This document shows, piece after piece, positions 54,051-64,000 of a DNA stretch of 64,000 nt. Every line of letters begins with the position of its first letter. Positions within the stretch are counted from its first letter, which is position 1. The notes beneath the pieces were generated by a model. It had not been told where the DNA came from. It ran no database searches and saw nothing but the letters and a program-made list of their open reading frames with translations. Position numbers and translations under genes: made by a program. This DNA comes from Siderastrea radians. Lineage: Eukaryota; Cnidaria; Anthozoa; Scleractinia; Rhizangiidae. The stretch covers positions 16,353,475 to 16,417,474 of the forward strand of contig OZ024898.1 in NCBI GenBank assembly GCA_964017195.1, given 5' to 3'.

Positions 54051-57000
54051 ATGTTCAAGTTTGTAGTGAGGACCAGTTGAATGATACGCTTAAGAAATTC
54101 TGGGATCTGGAGTCCATTGGTGTTAAACCTGTTGAAATGACAGCCCCGACCAGTCACAAGGAGGCCATGGTCTTACAAACGTTTAAGAACACATTAGTAC
54201 GCAAGGATGGTCGTTATGAAGTTTCGCTTCCATGGAAAGAAGAGAAAGCTGCATTGAAAGATAACTACAAGAAAGCAGAGAGTAGACTGTGCAATCTTGA
54301 AAGAAAGTTGATCCAAGATCCAGCCAAAGCCAATTCCTACCGAGAAGCCATTAATAAGTATGTGGTGGATGGAGTAGCAGAAGAAGTACCCCTTGAGCAA
54401 GTCGCACCGTCTGATGGGCGTCCTGTGTTTTACCTTCCACATCATGCGGTCATCAGAGAAGATAAGCAGACAACTAAGACTAGGGTTGTGTTTGATGCCT
54501 CAACCAGAGGTAGTAATGGCATGTCTCTTAACAGCTGCTTAGAAGCAGGTCCTGCATTACAGCCAGATTTGGTCGGAATTCTTTGGCGCTTCCGCAAACA
54601 TCAAGTCGGTATTATGGGTGACATTGAGAAAATGTTTTTGCAAATCCGCCTGAAAGAAGAAGACATGGACTCGCATCGTTACCTGTGGAGAGATCTAGAC
54701 ATTGACTCTACTCCTAAGATTTACCGAATGACGAGAGTTACGTTTGGAGTTATTTGCAGTCCATTCCTAGCCATCTGCACGACTCAAGAGCATGCTAGAA
54801 GATGTAAACAAACATTCCCCGAGGCATCAGAAGAGATCTTGAGGAACACTTATGTTGATGACTTTGCCTCAGGGAAAGATGAAGTACATGAAGCACTAAG
54901 ATTGCAAAGAAGTTCCACAGAACTTATGGAACAAGCAGCTTTCAATTTGACAAAATGGTCAAGTAATTCACCCGAGCTGATGCAAGCCATACCTGAGAAG
55001 GATAGAGCATCAGAGAGTCTGATCAACTTAGAAAGTGATCTATCAGGAGTATATCCAATCACAAAAGCTTTGGGTTTAAAGTGGGAAACAAGTTCAGACA
55101 GCTTTATCTTCATGAATGACACGAACCCTCTGAAATCAAGCTCAGAGACATTGTACACCAAGAGAGAGGTAGCATCCTTAGCCGCTAAGGTCTTTGATCC
55201 AATTGGTCTCATCGCACCTCTTACAGTAAGGTCTAAGTTGCTGCTTCAGAGTTTGTGGACCCAAGGTGTTGGTTGGGATGATGTAATCTCAGTAGAAACC
55301 TCAGTGAAGTGGATTCAGTGGGCTCAAGAGCTTTCAGAGCTCAAGCAGCTTCACATACCGAGATGTTATGTTGATTTGCCATTGAGTCAGTACTCTAAGG
55401 TGGAGCTACACGCATTTGGAGATGCGTCCGAAGTTGCTTATGCCGCTGCCATTTACCTCAGAGTTGTTCCTGAAGAAGGCAGAGCATCCACCAGTCTTGT
55501 GATGTCTAAAACAAGAGTGGCTCCTGTTCGAAAGATTACCCTTCCCCGTCTAGAGCTTATGGCAGCTGTGATTACTGCTCGACTTTGTACCTATGTCAAA
55601 GATGCCATTGATTGTCCCATCAGCCGTGTTGTCTGTTGGACAGACAATTCTTCAACGTTACACTGGATTAGGGGATCAGCCACCCAGTGGAAACCGTTTG
55701 TTGCTAACCGTGTTATCGAGATCCAGTCGCTGTTGGATCCCAGCGTTTGGCGCTATTGTCCAGGATTGCACAATCAAGCGGACTTACCTACACGAGGTTT
55801 ATCTGTGAATCAGTTGTTGGACAGTCAGTTGTGGTGGAGAGGGCCCTCGTGGCTTCAAGAGTCTGAAGTAGATTGGCTGAAAGATTTGAGGTCCCAATCT
55901 TCAAATGATGTTGTTGAGGTGGAGAGAAAGAGTAAAGCAAGTGTCAGTTGTGTTGCGCAGCCCAAGGAGTCAGTTATTGACTTTGAAAGGTTCAGCAAAT
56001 ACAGTCGATTGCTGAGAACTGTTGCTTGGATCAGAAGATTCATTCGCAACCTGAGAGTCAAAGAAGATGAGAGAGTTTTCAACCCGCTAACTGGATTAGA
56101 GATTCAGGAGGCAGAACAGTGGTTGATATCCCAGATGCAAGCGGCAAGTTTCCCAGAAGTTTCCTTGGCCAAACACAATCTTCCTTTGAAGAACAGCAAG
56201 CTGGCAAATTTAAATCCATTTCTGTGTTCCAGCAGTGGTTTTCTTCGTGTTGAAGGGAGAATTCACAAGTCCTTATTACCAGAGGAAGAGAAGCATCCCA
56301 TTATCCTGCCGTCTAATCATCACGTTGTAAAGCTCTTAATCGATGATGTTCACTGTCAAGAGCTCCATGCTGGTGTTGAGCACACTTTATCAGTCCTACG
56401 TCAGACGTTTTGGCTGATCAAGGGACGTTCAACTGTCCGTCGAACAGTGAAGAGCTCTTTACTTTGTCGCCATTATCATACAAAGCCATTTGTGCAGCTC
56501 ATGGCACCCCTTCCTGAAGACCGGATCAGACCGGCGCCCCCCTTTACCAATGTTGGTTTGGACTTCGCTGGCCCTTTGTATTTGAGAGATAGTAATGATA
56601 AAGCGTACATTTGTCTGTTTACCTGCGCAGTTACCCGTGCTGTACACTTGGAGTTGGTGAGCAATATGACAGTTGAACGATTCCTACTTGCGCTAAGACG
56701 CATGATTGCAAGAAGAGGAATGTGCAGCATAATCTGGTCAGATAATGCAAAGACATTCAGAGGTGCTAACAAGGAGCTAGAGAAGTGTTGGAGAGTACTG
56801 CAAGCTGATCAAACCCAAGTGGTACTGTTAGAAAAGAAGATTCAGTGGATGTTTATTGTGGAGAGAGCCCCATGGTGGGGTGGGTTTTACGAGCGACTGG
56901 TAAAAAGTGTCAAGACACCTTTGAAGAAAGTCTTCGCAAAAGCAATGTTGGATGCTGAGCAGTTAACTACAGTTTTAGTTGAAATAGAGGCGCAGCTGAA

Positions 57001-57466
57001 CAGCCGCCCACTCACTTACCTTGGTGCAGACCCAGGTGACTTCAGCGTGATTACCCCTGCACAGATTCTTATTGGCAGACACCTACAGGCATCACCAACG
57101 AAAGAGACACATGCTACAGAGCACACATCGAAAGCCATCACCAAACGATTTCAGTATCATCAAAGACTTGTGAGCGGCTTCTGGAAGCGATGGAGTGCTG
57201 AATATTTAAGGTGTCTGACACCCCTCAAGAAATGGTCAGACATTGGTCGTGACATACACACAGGTGACCTGGTCCTTGTAAGTGAGGATCATTTAGCAAG
57301 AGGTCAGTGGCAACGCGCACGAGTGGAAGCTACCCATTTAGGCCGAGATGGTCTGGTTAGGTCCGTTACCTTACGGATGCCATCTGGAAGTGTTACACGC
57401 CGGCCAGTGCAGCGTCTTCACCTGTTTGAAACCTGTGATGCAGATTTAGCAGCAGAACTTAATTGA
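53996..57466 (+). CDS. BEL pol region: reverse transcriptase, RNase H, integrase
   Basis: An uninterrupted frame of about 1156 codons. Reverse transcriptase: VVFDAST near residue 165, GDIEKMFLQI near 208 and the catalytic YVDDFASG near 286. RNase H: HAFGDASEVAYAAAIYLR near 473. Integrase: a zinc-binding segment with HHVV (775) and RHYH, then catalytic D at about 856 (LDFAGPLY), D at 916 (WSDNAKTF) and E at about 966 (WWGGFYERLVKS). A DUF5641-like C-terminal segment with DIGRDIHTGDLVLV follows. It has no start codon of its own; it is the tail of a polyprotein. The intact frame contrasts with the broken upstream part, so loss of function is recent. Confidence 0.93.
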   Translation: MGFCGPTSDSSQECSVSMNVQVCSEDQLNDTLKKFWDLESIGVKPVEMTAPTSHKEAMVLQTFKNTLVRKDGRYEVSLPWKEEKAALKDNYKKAESRLCNLERKLIQDPAKANSYREAINKYVVDGVAEEVPLEQVAPSDGRPVFYLPHHAVIREDKQTTKTRVVFDASTRGSNGMSLNSCLEAGPALQPDLVGILWRFRKHQVGIMGDIEKMFLQIRLKEEDMDSHRYLWRDLDIDSTPKIYRMTRVTFGVICSPFLAICTTQEHARRCKQTFPEASEEILRNTYVDDFASGKDEVHEALRLQRSSTELMEQAAFNLTKWSSNSPELMQAIPEKDRASESLINLESDLSGVYPITKALGLKWETSSDSFIFMNDTNPLKSSSETLYTKREVASLAAKVFDPIGLIAPLTVRSKLLLQSLWTQGVGWDDVISVETSVKWIQWAQELSELKQLHIPRCYVDLPLSQYSKVELHAFGDASEVAYAAAIYLRVVPEEGRASTSLVMSKTRVAPVRKITLPRLELMAAVITARLCTYVKDAIDCPISRVVCWTDNSSTLHWIRGSATQWKPFVANRVIEIQSLLDPSVWRYCPGLHNQADLPTRGLSVNQLLDSQLWWRGPSWLQESEVDWLKDLRSQSSNDVVEVERKSKASVSCVAQPKESVIDFERFSKYSRLLRTVAWIRRFIRNLRVKEDERVFNPLTGLEIQEAEQWLISQMQAASFPEVSLAKHNLPLKNSKLANLNPFLCSSSGFLRVEGRIHKSLLPEEEKHPIILPSNHHVVKLLIDDVHCQELHAGVEHTLSVLRQTFWLIKGRSTVRRTVKSSLLCRHYHTKPFVQLMAPLPEDRIRPAPPFTNVGLDFAGPLYLRDSNDKAYICLFTCAVTRAVHLELVSNMTVERFLLALRRMIARRGMCSIIWSDNAKTFRGANKELEKCWRVLQADQTQVVLLEKKIQWMFIVERAPWWGGFYERLVKSVKTPLKKVFAKAMLDAEQLTTVLVEIEAQLNSRPLTYLGADPGDFSVITPAQILIGRHLQASPTKETHATEHTSKAITKRFQYHQRLVSGFWKRWSAEYLRCLTPLKKWSDIGRDIHTGDLVLVSEDHLARGQWQRARVEATHLGRDGLVRSVTLRMPSGSVTRRPVQRLHLFETCDADLAAELN

Positions 57467-57539
57467 GACACTGTTGAACATTGTTGTTTTACTTTCTTAA
57501 CTGAATTTGACTTTGTTGATCTGTGATGCATCCTGCATC

Positions 57540-57550
57540 GGGCGGGAGGA
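57540..57550 (+). other. Polypurine tract of the BEL element
   Basis: GGGCGGGAGGA directly before the 3' LTR, the expected site of plus-strand priming. Confidence 0.75.
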
Positions 57551-57716
57551 TGTTCGGAACTAAAAGTTACCGTTTTGCTAGGGTCATAGGCCCGAATTAG
57601 TTTCCAGGGGTTGGACCCCCCGATTATTGTTGTCAACTCAGATTTCCATGTGCTCGGTAAAAAGTTTTTCGCTCGATAAAGTTTGTTAGCGTTGTGTTAG
57701 AAAATAAAGTGTTTCA
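57551..57716 (+). repeat. 3' LTR (about 166 bp)
   Basis: TGTTCGGAACTAAAAG to AAAATAAAGTGTTTCA; about three differences from the 5' LTR, indicating a fairly recent insertion. Confidence 0.95.
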
Positions 57717-57721
57717 ATATG

Positions 57722-58335
57722 TTTATTGAGGCCCCGCGTATCCGTTTTCGTTTGAAAACGCAACTTTTTCTTTGCAGGTTGGCCTTCCGTCCACACGTAT
57801 CCGATGAAAACGGTGACCGAAAACGCAACTTTTCGAAAATGCTGTCCAGAGTGGAAATTTTTGAAAACTCCGTTTTCGTGTTTTCGTGTCGACAGTGAAA
57901 ACGGAACTTTTCGAAAAACGATTACGTCACAGTGTTGGATCCAGCCCACCCCACGAAAAAGCTGCGCGAAAAATGAACTAAAATGGCGAAGGATACTATG
58001 CTAAAAAAAAGATCCAGAATATCGGAGTACTTTGTCTGGCATGATTCCCAATCGACATTTCCCGAGGTCTTAAAGACTATATTCGATTGTAACTTTAAGA
58101 AGCAGCTCCACTTCGTCATCTGTCCAAACAAACGAGTCAGCCTTGCTATCTACCCGGCGTTTTTCCTGACTGCCACATCTTTTAACTATTTCCTTGCAAA
58201 TTTTCAAGTTCCCAACGAAGACAGTCTACGCGAAACGACATTGGAGGCAAAGGAACGAATTAACTGTTCCAGGATAGAATATAGCATTTTCCTCAAAGAG
58301 AAGGCTTATCCGAATGTCGGCAACTGATAAATGAG
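57722..58335 (-). pseudogene. Remnant of a small transposon-associated SANT/MADF-like gene
   Basis: On the minus strand TDDEVELLLKVTIEY and, after a frame change, NVDWESCQTKYSDILDLF resemble a short helix-turn-helix protein that I recall from cnidarian DNA transposons. Flanking GAAAACGGA/TCCGTTTTC tracts (57740..57915) look like the element's repetitive end. Frame-broken; family assignment is tentative. Confidence 0.45.
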
Positions 58336-58341
58336 GCATAT

Positions 58342-58676
58342 ACCTTATTCGTACTGTCTTCGCGCGTCTTAATTTTCGCAATTTTCGCGAATGGAAAAAA
58401 ATTGCGAAATTAAAGACTCAGGAAAAAAATCCTCGCGAAATTTAATACCCTCATGAGAAGTTTACATTATTAGATCTGCAAAAACCACCGGACGACTGAA
58501 TGAGTGATTATCTTAGTGTACGTAAGTGTCAAACGTTCCTGTTTGAAATAATCCTTTGTGTGGTACATGTTGATTATCATGCCGCTGTAATGGTTTATAA
58601 AAATAAAATTTAACTGACACTTTTCCGCGAATTTAATATTGGCTTGCCAAAATTGTCAAATTAAGTACGAATAAGT
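58342..58676. mobile_element. Short terminal-inverted-repeat element
   Basis: ACCTTATTCGTACT at the left and AGTACGAATAAGTT at the right are inverted ends of an AT-rich 335-bp segment with TTTCGCGAA tracts. No coding capacity. Confidence 0.6.
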
Positions 58677-58867
58677 TATTTCTGGCCTTCGAGTTCCTGA
58701 GGCTTTTTGTAGCCTTTTCTGGATAAAATAACAAAGTAAATTGCACGTATAAATATGAGTTTATAATCGATATGATCGTGTAAATATTGAAACATCTGTC
58801 GTTGTCTCACACAGAATATGCTAGTTCATGCATTTGAAATCTAGCCCATATAAAGAGGGAACAAAAA

Positions 58868-59290
58868 CGCTAGAATCTACACTGGGTAAATTTTGTCGAA
58901 TCCATACATTAAGCGGTGAAAACAAACTTAGTATTAAACAAAATGCAAAAGATTTGATTTACAAGAGAAACCTCTCATTCCGGGCGTTTTATAGCTCGAG
59001 ACAAGTGGTCACGCAGATATACAGGTAACTCAGTTTTATAAAACACATGCCATTTGTTACTGCATTGCAAAATACTGAAAATGCCAGGGTCGCAGGAGAA
59101 TCAAAGGTTTTAATTCTAGTATCTACGGTTAAGTATGAAATTTTTGCTGCGGTTTTCATTTTTGCGTTATGCATTTTTTTTGCAATTTCCAAAACAGATC
59201 TTGCAAAATTTATCTATATTGCATTTGCCCAATAGAAAAAATCCATGAATCTTGGTGCCCACAACTGTATAACTCCAGCTTGTCAAGGCC
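58868..59290. repeat. Dispersed repeat, copy 2 (copy 1 at 18168..18560)
   Basis: Same series of segments as copy 1 (AATCTACACTGGGTAAA, CAAGAGAAACCTCT, CAGATCTTGCAAAATTTAT, GTGCCCACAACTGTAT) in the same order and orientation, diverged. Confidence 0.7.
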
Positions 59291-62200
59291 CGTCTTTGAC
59301 AAACCACAGGTTTTCTTGTTTTCATTTGGTGCGGCACATGTAAAGTTCCACGTCTGACCTAGGCCAAATTTTATTTTCAACTTTGCGGTTTACGCTCATA
59401 CATTTCTTTCTGCCATTTATATCGGCCAATTTCTTAGCTTAACAGGCCAGTTAAAAGCTAAGAAAGGGTGGAGTTCTATAAGTGATATTAATTTGAAGTA
59501 ATGATGAGATAAAATTTCGCAAAACCTTGCCGTGTCTGCCGTGTTGATCGAAAATGTCTTAGATTCTGATAATTCTTTGTGTAGATATCCGCAATTAATT
59601 GGTAGCAGGGCTTCGTGTCGTCCAATTTAATTGTTCTGTAATCATACTCGTGATTAAACAATTCGGACTGCAGCTACCCGGTCGTCCGATTTTGTTAACT
59701 GTTAACCACTCGTGATTACACACTGAATTTGACTGCACTTAGTCCTGTTACCATTATTGATCTTGGCTGGTGATATCTAATCAGATTTGAGACTTTCGCT
59801 GTAGTTGCGATTAGTTTGTAATTTGGACAGCCGAGTTTTTCCGTTGGAAAAAAGAAAACGGTAACTGAGGTGTCCAAATAAATAGTTAATTTGAATAGCG
59901 TGACAAATTAGGAAATAAAGATTTGGTAACTTAAATGGTATTTCAGGCTAGCGACATAATTGTGGAACTAGCTGTCAAATACTTTGTGTGGGTGCCCTGT
60001 GGCGAAATCCAGACCGCTCAGGAAAACGATCAAAACGCTCCGCTTTTTTGTAGTGGTTCAGGGCCAGTTTAGCTATATATGAGAAAAAGAATGAATTTGG
60101 TATACACCAACACTGCACTTGCTTCATGTTCAGCTTAAGTTATGTCCAAAAAGACAACAATCCCTGAAAAAAAAAACATGATATTAGGGAAGTTAGGACG
60201 TCAGCAAACAAAAGCAAAACCTCTATGACTGTTTATGAGAAAATATGAAATTGCAAGTGAAACAGATAATAAATCTAGGATCCCTTGCTAGATGTAATTT
60301 GTGAGAATTAACCACGAAAATGTGCTCAGGAATGCACTCAACCCCACTACAGTATCTCGCAGTTTCTATGACAACCACGAGATAAAAAGGAATCAATATG
60401 ATAATTCCCAAGGGTATCAGTTAAGAGGGGATGTCCACTAACACCGAGCGAGTGGTGGCACATGATGAAAAATAAAATTCCCTCATAAATTTTCCACGGA
60501 TACCCTATGGTAATATAAGAAACGTGGTGGAATTTTTTTCTTGAAAAACATTTTTTACGCCCGAAAAAAATTTAACACGTTTACGCCACACGTGTCCTGT
60601 AAACGCGCGAAATAAACGTGTATCGTACCTTCTCGTAAACTTCGCTCTCTGATTCGCACCCCAGAAAACCCCCCATTTTAAGCGTGGAAGTTTGCTTTTG
60701 AAGTGTGTATGAAGTAATTGAGTCCTGTTTTAGATCTGTGAATTAATTTTCAAGGTCATGGCGAGCTGCTGAAAATCACTAAAATTTGCTTGCTTTGAAT
60801 TCTCAATTTGGCACAGTTTTTCAAGAGAAAGTTTCCCTCCCCGGTAAAACACCAAATCAATTGAAATTCAGAATTCTTGAAAAACGAAATACCATTCTAA
60901 AATCAGGTTTAAAAATTCGTTTCGGGCTTTTTATCAGCGCCGAGTACAAACGCTCTCAAATCCCGATAATCACAACATTAACCTGTCAACCAGTACAAAC
61001 AATAGGCTCGTGCTTCCGACCGAATAGCCGAAAACTTGGAATTTTTTTCTTGTTTCCTTTGGTATTTAGATGAAAAGTACAGGATAAAAGTCATATCTAG
61101 CTCACCTTGAATAAGATTTTGTCTAAATGCCAGGTTTTGTCAAGTTTTAGGTGTACTGTCCAAGGGCCATCTTGACGCGTGGAATCGACCGTTATCTCCT
61201 GGTATCTCCAGATTGACTTTCAACTAAGGAATAACGCCTCCGCCATCACATTCACATCCCTTAACGAATGGCAAATGAATTTTTAAAATCTCTTAGTGTT
61301 AATTCCCTGAAGAAACTAAATAACTTTGCAGTGATCTCCACATTCATCTCAAAAACCGTACTGTTATTATGGTCTGATTTAACTAAATTTGTCTGTCACG
61401 CAACGGGTTCTGGTCAAGTCACAGGATAGGTTTTGGTGATGGGATTGCAAAAATGGGAAAACGAATCGAAAGATTAGGACGTCTGAAATAACTTAAGCTA
61501 CGAAAGAAATTGTGCAAGATAGAAGGCGATATAAATAGTGATGGCGTTTGTTTCAGCAACTCGACCGGAATGACCGTTTCCCCTTTTCATCCCAGATGCC
61601 GGACTACCTCAACGTAAAAACAAACCGCAGAGATAGCTGAATTTTTTTCCATGATTTAAACTAAAGCATATCGAAGGTTAACAAAGAAGGCATCCATTTG
61701 TTTTTTACAAGTTCCCTGCAAATTCTAAGTTCACTTTTCTCTATTATCGTCAGTTTTCAATGCGTAGCACTTGGTTACAACTGTGTTTGTTTACTCACAT
61801 TCCGTTCTTCTGTTTGGTGTCATGTTACACCGCCGAAGCTATCGACTAGTAAAATAGTGGTACTACATATGACGGGACTATTCACCACACAATTCTGACC
61901 TGTGCAAAAAAAGTTGCAGATTACATAGATGTACATTTTGTGACGCTCAAGTGAGAGGAAAAAATTTTCACGTGTTTACTAGAAGCAGAAAGTATTAGCT
62001 TCCGATAGTCTAAAATAGCAAACATCGAGATATTTTTTTTATATCTTTCTGCAGAGTTCGACTTTTCAAGACGCGAATATTCCCTAGCGTGAATGCATTT
62101 TAGGATATTTGTCGCACAGCCTAATTAGTTTCACGGTGAAGGATTTCAATATTATTTGCAGGCCATCAGTGTTGCGTCGAAGAAGGCGCCTCGAGAAGCT

Positions 62201-62811
62201 GTCATTTGCGGAAATAGTTTTCTTGTTGGAAATCAGGCGTGTGAGAATTTCAGGTGCGACATTATTGGAAACTAGACAAACTGTCTTAAGTGCGGATCGG
62301 CTTTGAGTAAATGTTCAAAAACTGATAATTTTCGTTTTAAAAAAAACAGAAAAAAAAGGAAAACGCCAGATTTAACTGACACACTAGTTGTAGAGCACTT
62401 ACTCTATATTTCACCATTGTAAAAGGACAGGGTTCTTTGGAGTTCTCGCAGTCAGGACCCCTGTCACCAAGTGCAATAGCCAATCAAACCATAATCTCCC
62501 TTGGCTGCGAATAGAGGTCACTTATTCTTTTCAGAAACTAGTTTGCGCCTGTTACAAGCGATATGAACGAGCAGTTGCTGTTCCAGTTGCAAAAAAAGAC
62601 TTTTCGGGTCACACTTGCAGTGTTGGAATCAGCGATATCCACTCAGAAGTTGAGCTTCGTTGATTTTCTTTTAGCACGTGCAATAGTATTCTAATTAGTA
62701 TTCTAAACATGGACCATTTGCCCAGACCATCGCTCTTGTCTGGGAATAGCACAGAGGGAACTAATCGACGTTGGTCATGTTGAGTTCTACCAGTGCTGTC
62801 TAAGGGGCCGA
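59291..62811. other. 3.5 kb with no recognisable gene
   Basis: AT-rich, unique-looking sequence on both strands. The longest frame (60786..61073, 95 codons) shows no domain. No further PREP exon, RNA gene or transposon end was recognised. Confidence 0.45.
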
Positions 62812-63210
62812 TTGCATGAGCCGGGCTGGCTCGGTAGCAGGGCTGGCTAGGTTTACCGAGATGGCTGCTCAGCCCGGTATTACATGAGGCGGGCCAGCCC
62901 GCCTGCCGCTAAATTTAGAAGCTGTCGTGTGAAAAGATGGCTACATCAAAGAGCATGAATCGAGTGTTTTTACTTTCGCCAACCATTATTTTGGTGCATT
63001 GTTTTCAGTTTTACGGAGCTTTATGGTCTGTTAAACCTTTACGTGTTATATAGAAAGAGAAATATCGATCTTCTGGTGATCCATTTTGCTCTGAAGCGAG
63101 ATTTAGTGACAAGAAAGCGTTGGCCCGGCTAGCCGGGGTGGCCCGGCAAGCGTGATTACATGTTAAATTTTCAGCCCGCTCGGTGGTTGGCCAGATGGCC
63201 AATCAGAAGG
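62812..63210. repeat. Inverted-repeat-like segment with recurring GGGCTGGC words
   Basis: GATTGCATGAGCCGGGCTGG, ATTACATGAGGCGGGCCAGC and, inverted, GCCCGGCTAGCCGGGGTGGC and GATTACATGTTAAATTTTCA recur within 400 bp. It looks like a short nonautonomous element with repetitive termini; exact ends not determined. Confidence 0.45.
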
Positions 63211-64000
63211 CGGGATTTCAAACACTTCTGGAACTCGTTCGGTAAGAGTAAATGCCCAGGGGCTCTCCCGTTCTTGTTGTAAACTTTTGCCCGTGAAAAT
63301 CTCGTCGCCCCAACTAGCTGCCCCTGGGTCTCCGAGGATGCTGTGATGGCAGATGTCATTAAGCAGATTAACACTACCATACCAGCCCTGAAGGCAGTCA
63401 GCTTCTGGCAAGACAGCGCTGGTTGATATCACTGCAGGGCCTGCAGGGCCACCATAGTTTGCGCAGGAGTACTAGGAGCAGAGTTGGGCGTGGTGTTCAA
63501 ACTCCTGGCTCCCTTCCCTCCTGGGGAGGGAAGGGAGCCTGTGACCGCAAGGCCGGCGGAGACTAAGTCGGATACACTTATCCTCCTAAATTCCGGACAC
63601 GATATGAAGATCCCGGTGGACAACCATCCTTAAGTGTCACCCGGTGCACGTCCATTGCAAGCCCTTTAGTGGCCACTTGGAAGATCGATGGTGTGAGCAT
63701 GCTCTCGAATATACAGTTTTCTAAAGAAGGAATCCGTCCGTGTATGAAGAGCATATGGCGTGTATAAGACCAATATCTGCGCTGAAATCTAAGGCCCTGT
63801 CATCAGATGGTCTACCGCCCATAGCAGTGCTCTAAGCGAAACCGAGCTCGTTCTTCTCAACCGTAAGAAGGTGGAGAAATATCGTACAACCAACTGTCAC
63901 CTGACAAACAAGGGGGTTGGGTTTTAGAGAAACTGTGGTGCTACATCGGTGGGGAAGCGAAACACAAAACTTTGTATTTATCAACCGAGTTGATAAGGTT
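63211..64000. other. No gene recognised
   Basis: Relatively GC-rich compared with the preceding 4 kb. Contains an imperfect inverted repeat GGCTCCCTTCCCTCC / GGGAGGGAAGGGAGCC at about 63508..63540. No domain recognisable in the minus-strand frames. Confidence 0.4.

Larger units (their letters stand above)
50091..57716 (+). mobile_element. BEL/Pao LTR retrotransposon, full length but disrupted
   Basis: 7.6-kb element with near-identical LTRs at both ends, a primer-binding-site-like sequence directly after the 5' LTR and a purine-rich tract before the 3' LTR. The order is gag-like DUF1759 region, zinc knuckle, DUF1758 protease, reverse transcriptase, RNase H, integrase and DUF5641-like tail, as in BEL/Pao. 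The coding region is interrupted by a 1.66-kb insertion and two frame breaks (near 53290 and 53998). The flanks are ATATA and ATATG, a 4-of-5 match for a target duplication. It lies downstream of PREP exon h on the same strand, probably in a PREP intron. Confidence 0.95.

Noticed and set aside
57983..58327. 114-residue + strand frame
   Set aside because: It overlaps the minus-strand SANT/MADF-like remnant, whose motifs are more recognisable; the + frame shows no domain.

Overview
This is a eukaryotic window, most likely from an anthozoan cnidarian (stony-coral-like). It has one recognisable host gene with canonical GT-AG introns. Almost everything else is transposable elements and satellite-like repeats. 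The cnidarian assignment is an inference from the DUF7869-type gene, the Penelope-type GIY-YIG fragments, the BEL element and several short inverted-repeat elements that I associate with corals and anemones. No bacterial gene organisation is present.

Layout. (1) From 1 to about 15.8 kb lies a giant palindromic element. Its left arm (1..4296, cut by the window edge) is the reverse complement of its right arm (about 10370..15805). Each arm consists of about 2.3 kb of unique sequence plus a long array of roughly 47-bp units. Between the arms is a multi-exon gene for a DUF7869-like protein, read through consistent GT-AG exons; I infer a transposase-like function. On the right, degenerate units of about 600 bp and a small related array continue to about 17.4 kb, so the true end is unclear. 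(2) From 17.5 to 29.8 kb is a dense repeat cluster: recurring G/C-rich hairpin blocks, tRNA-derived SINE heads, a 17-bp tandem array, a tandem duplication, and a small inverted-repeat element with an intact 9-bp target duplication. (3) From 30.7 to 48.5 kb are eight exons of prolyl endopeptidase (PREP, prolyl oligopeptidase) on the + strand. They carry the catalytic-serine motif; the N-terminal and C-terminal exons lie outside the window or were not found. The introns hold Tigger-like, MULE-like and piggyBac-like nonautonomous elements, Penelope GIY-YIG remnants, and a tandem array of six 247-bp tRNA-like units. (4) From 50.09 to 57.72 kb is a complete-length but inactivated BEL/Pao LTR retrotransposon with both LTRs, gag-like (DUF1759), protease (DUF1758), reverse transcriptase, RNase H and integrase regions. 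Its gag part is split by a 1.66-kb terminal-inverted-repeat insertion that itself carries Penelope fragments. (5) From 57.7 to 64 kb are further transposon remnants and sequence in which I see no gene.

The most unusual object is the giant palindromic element. Points worth testing are the combination of multi-kilobase terminal inverted repeats, hairpin-forming 47-bp arrays inside those repeats, and an internal spliced DUF7869 gene whose first visible exon starts exactly where an array ends.

Nothing here was compared against a database. All family names rest on motif recognition by eye.
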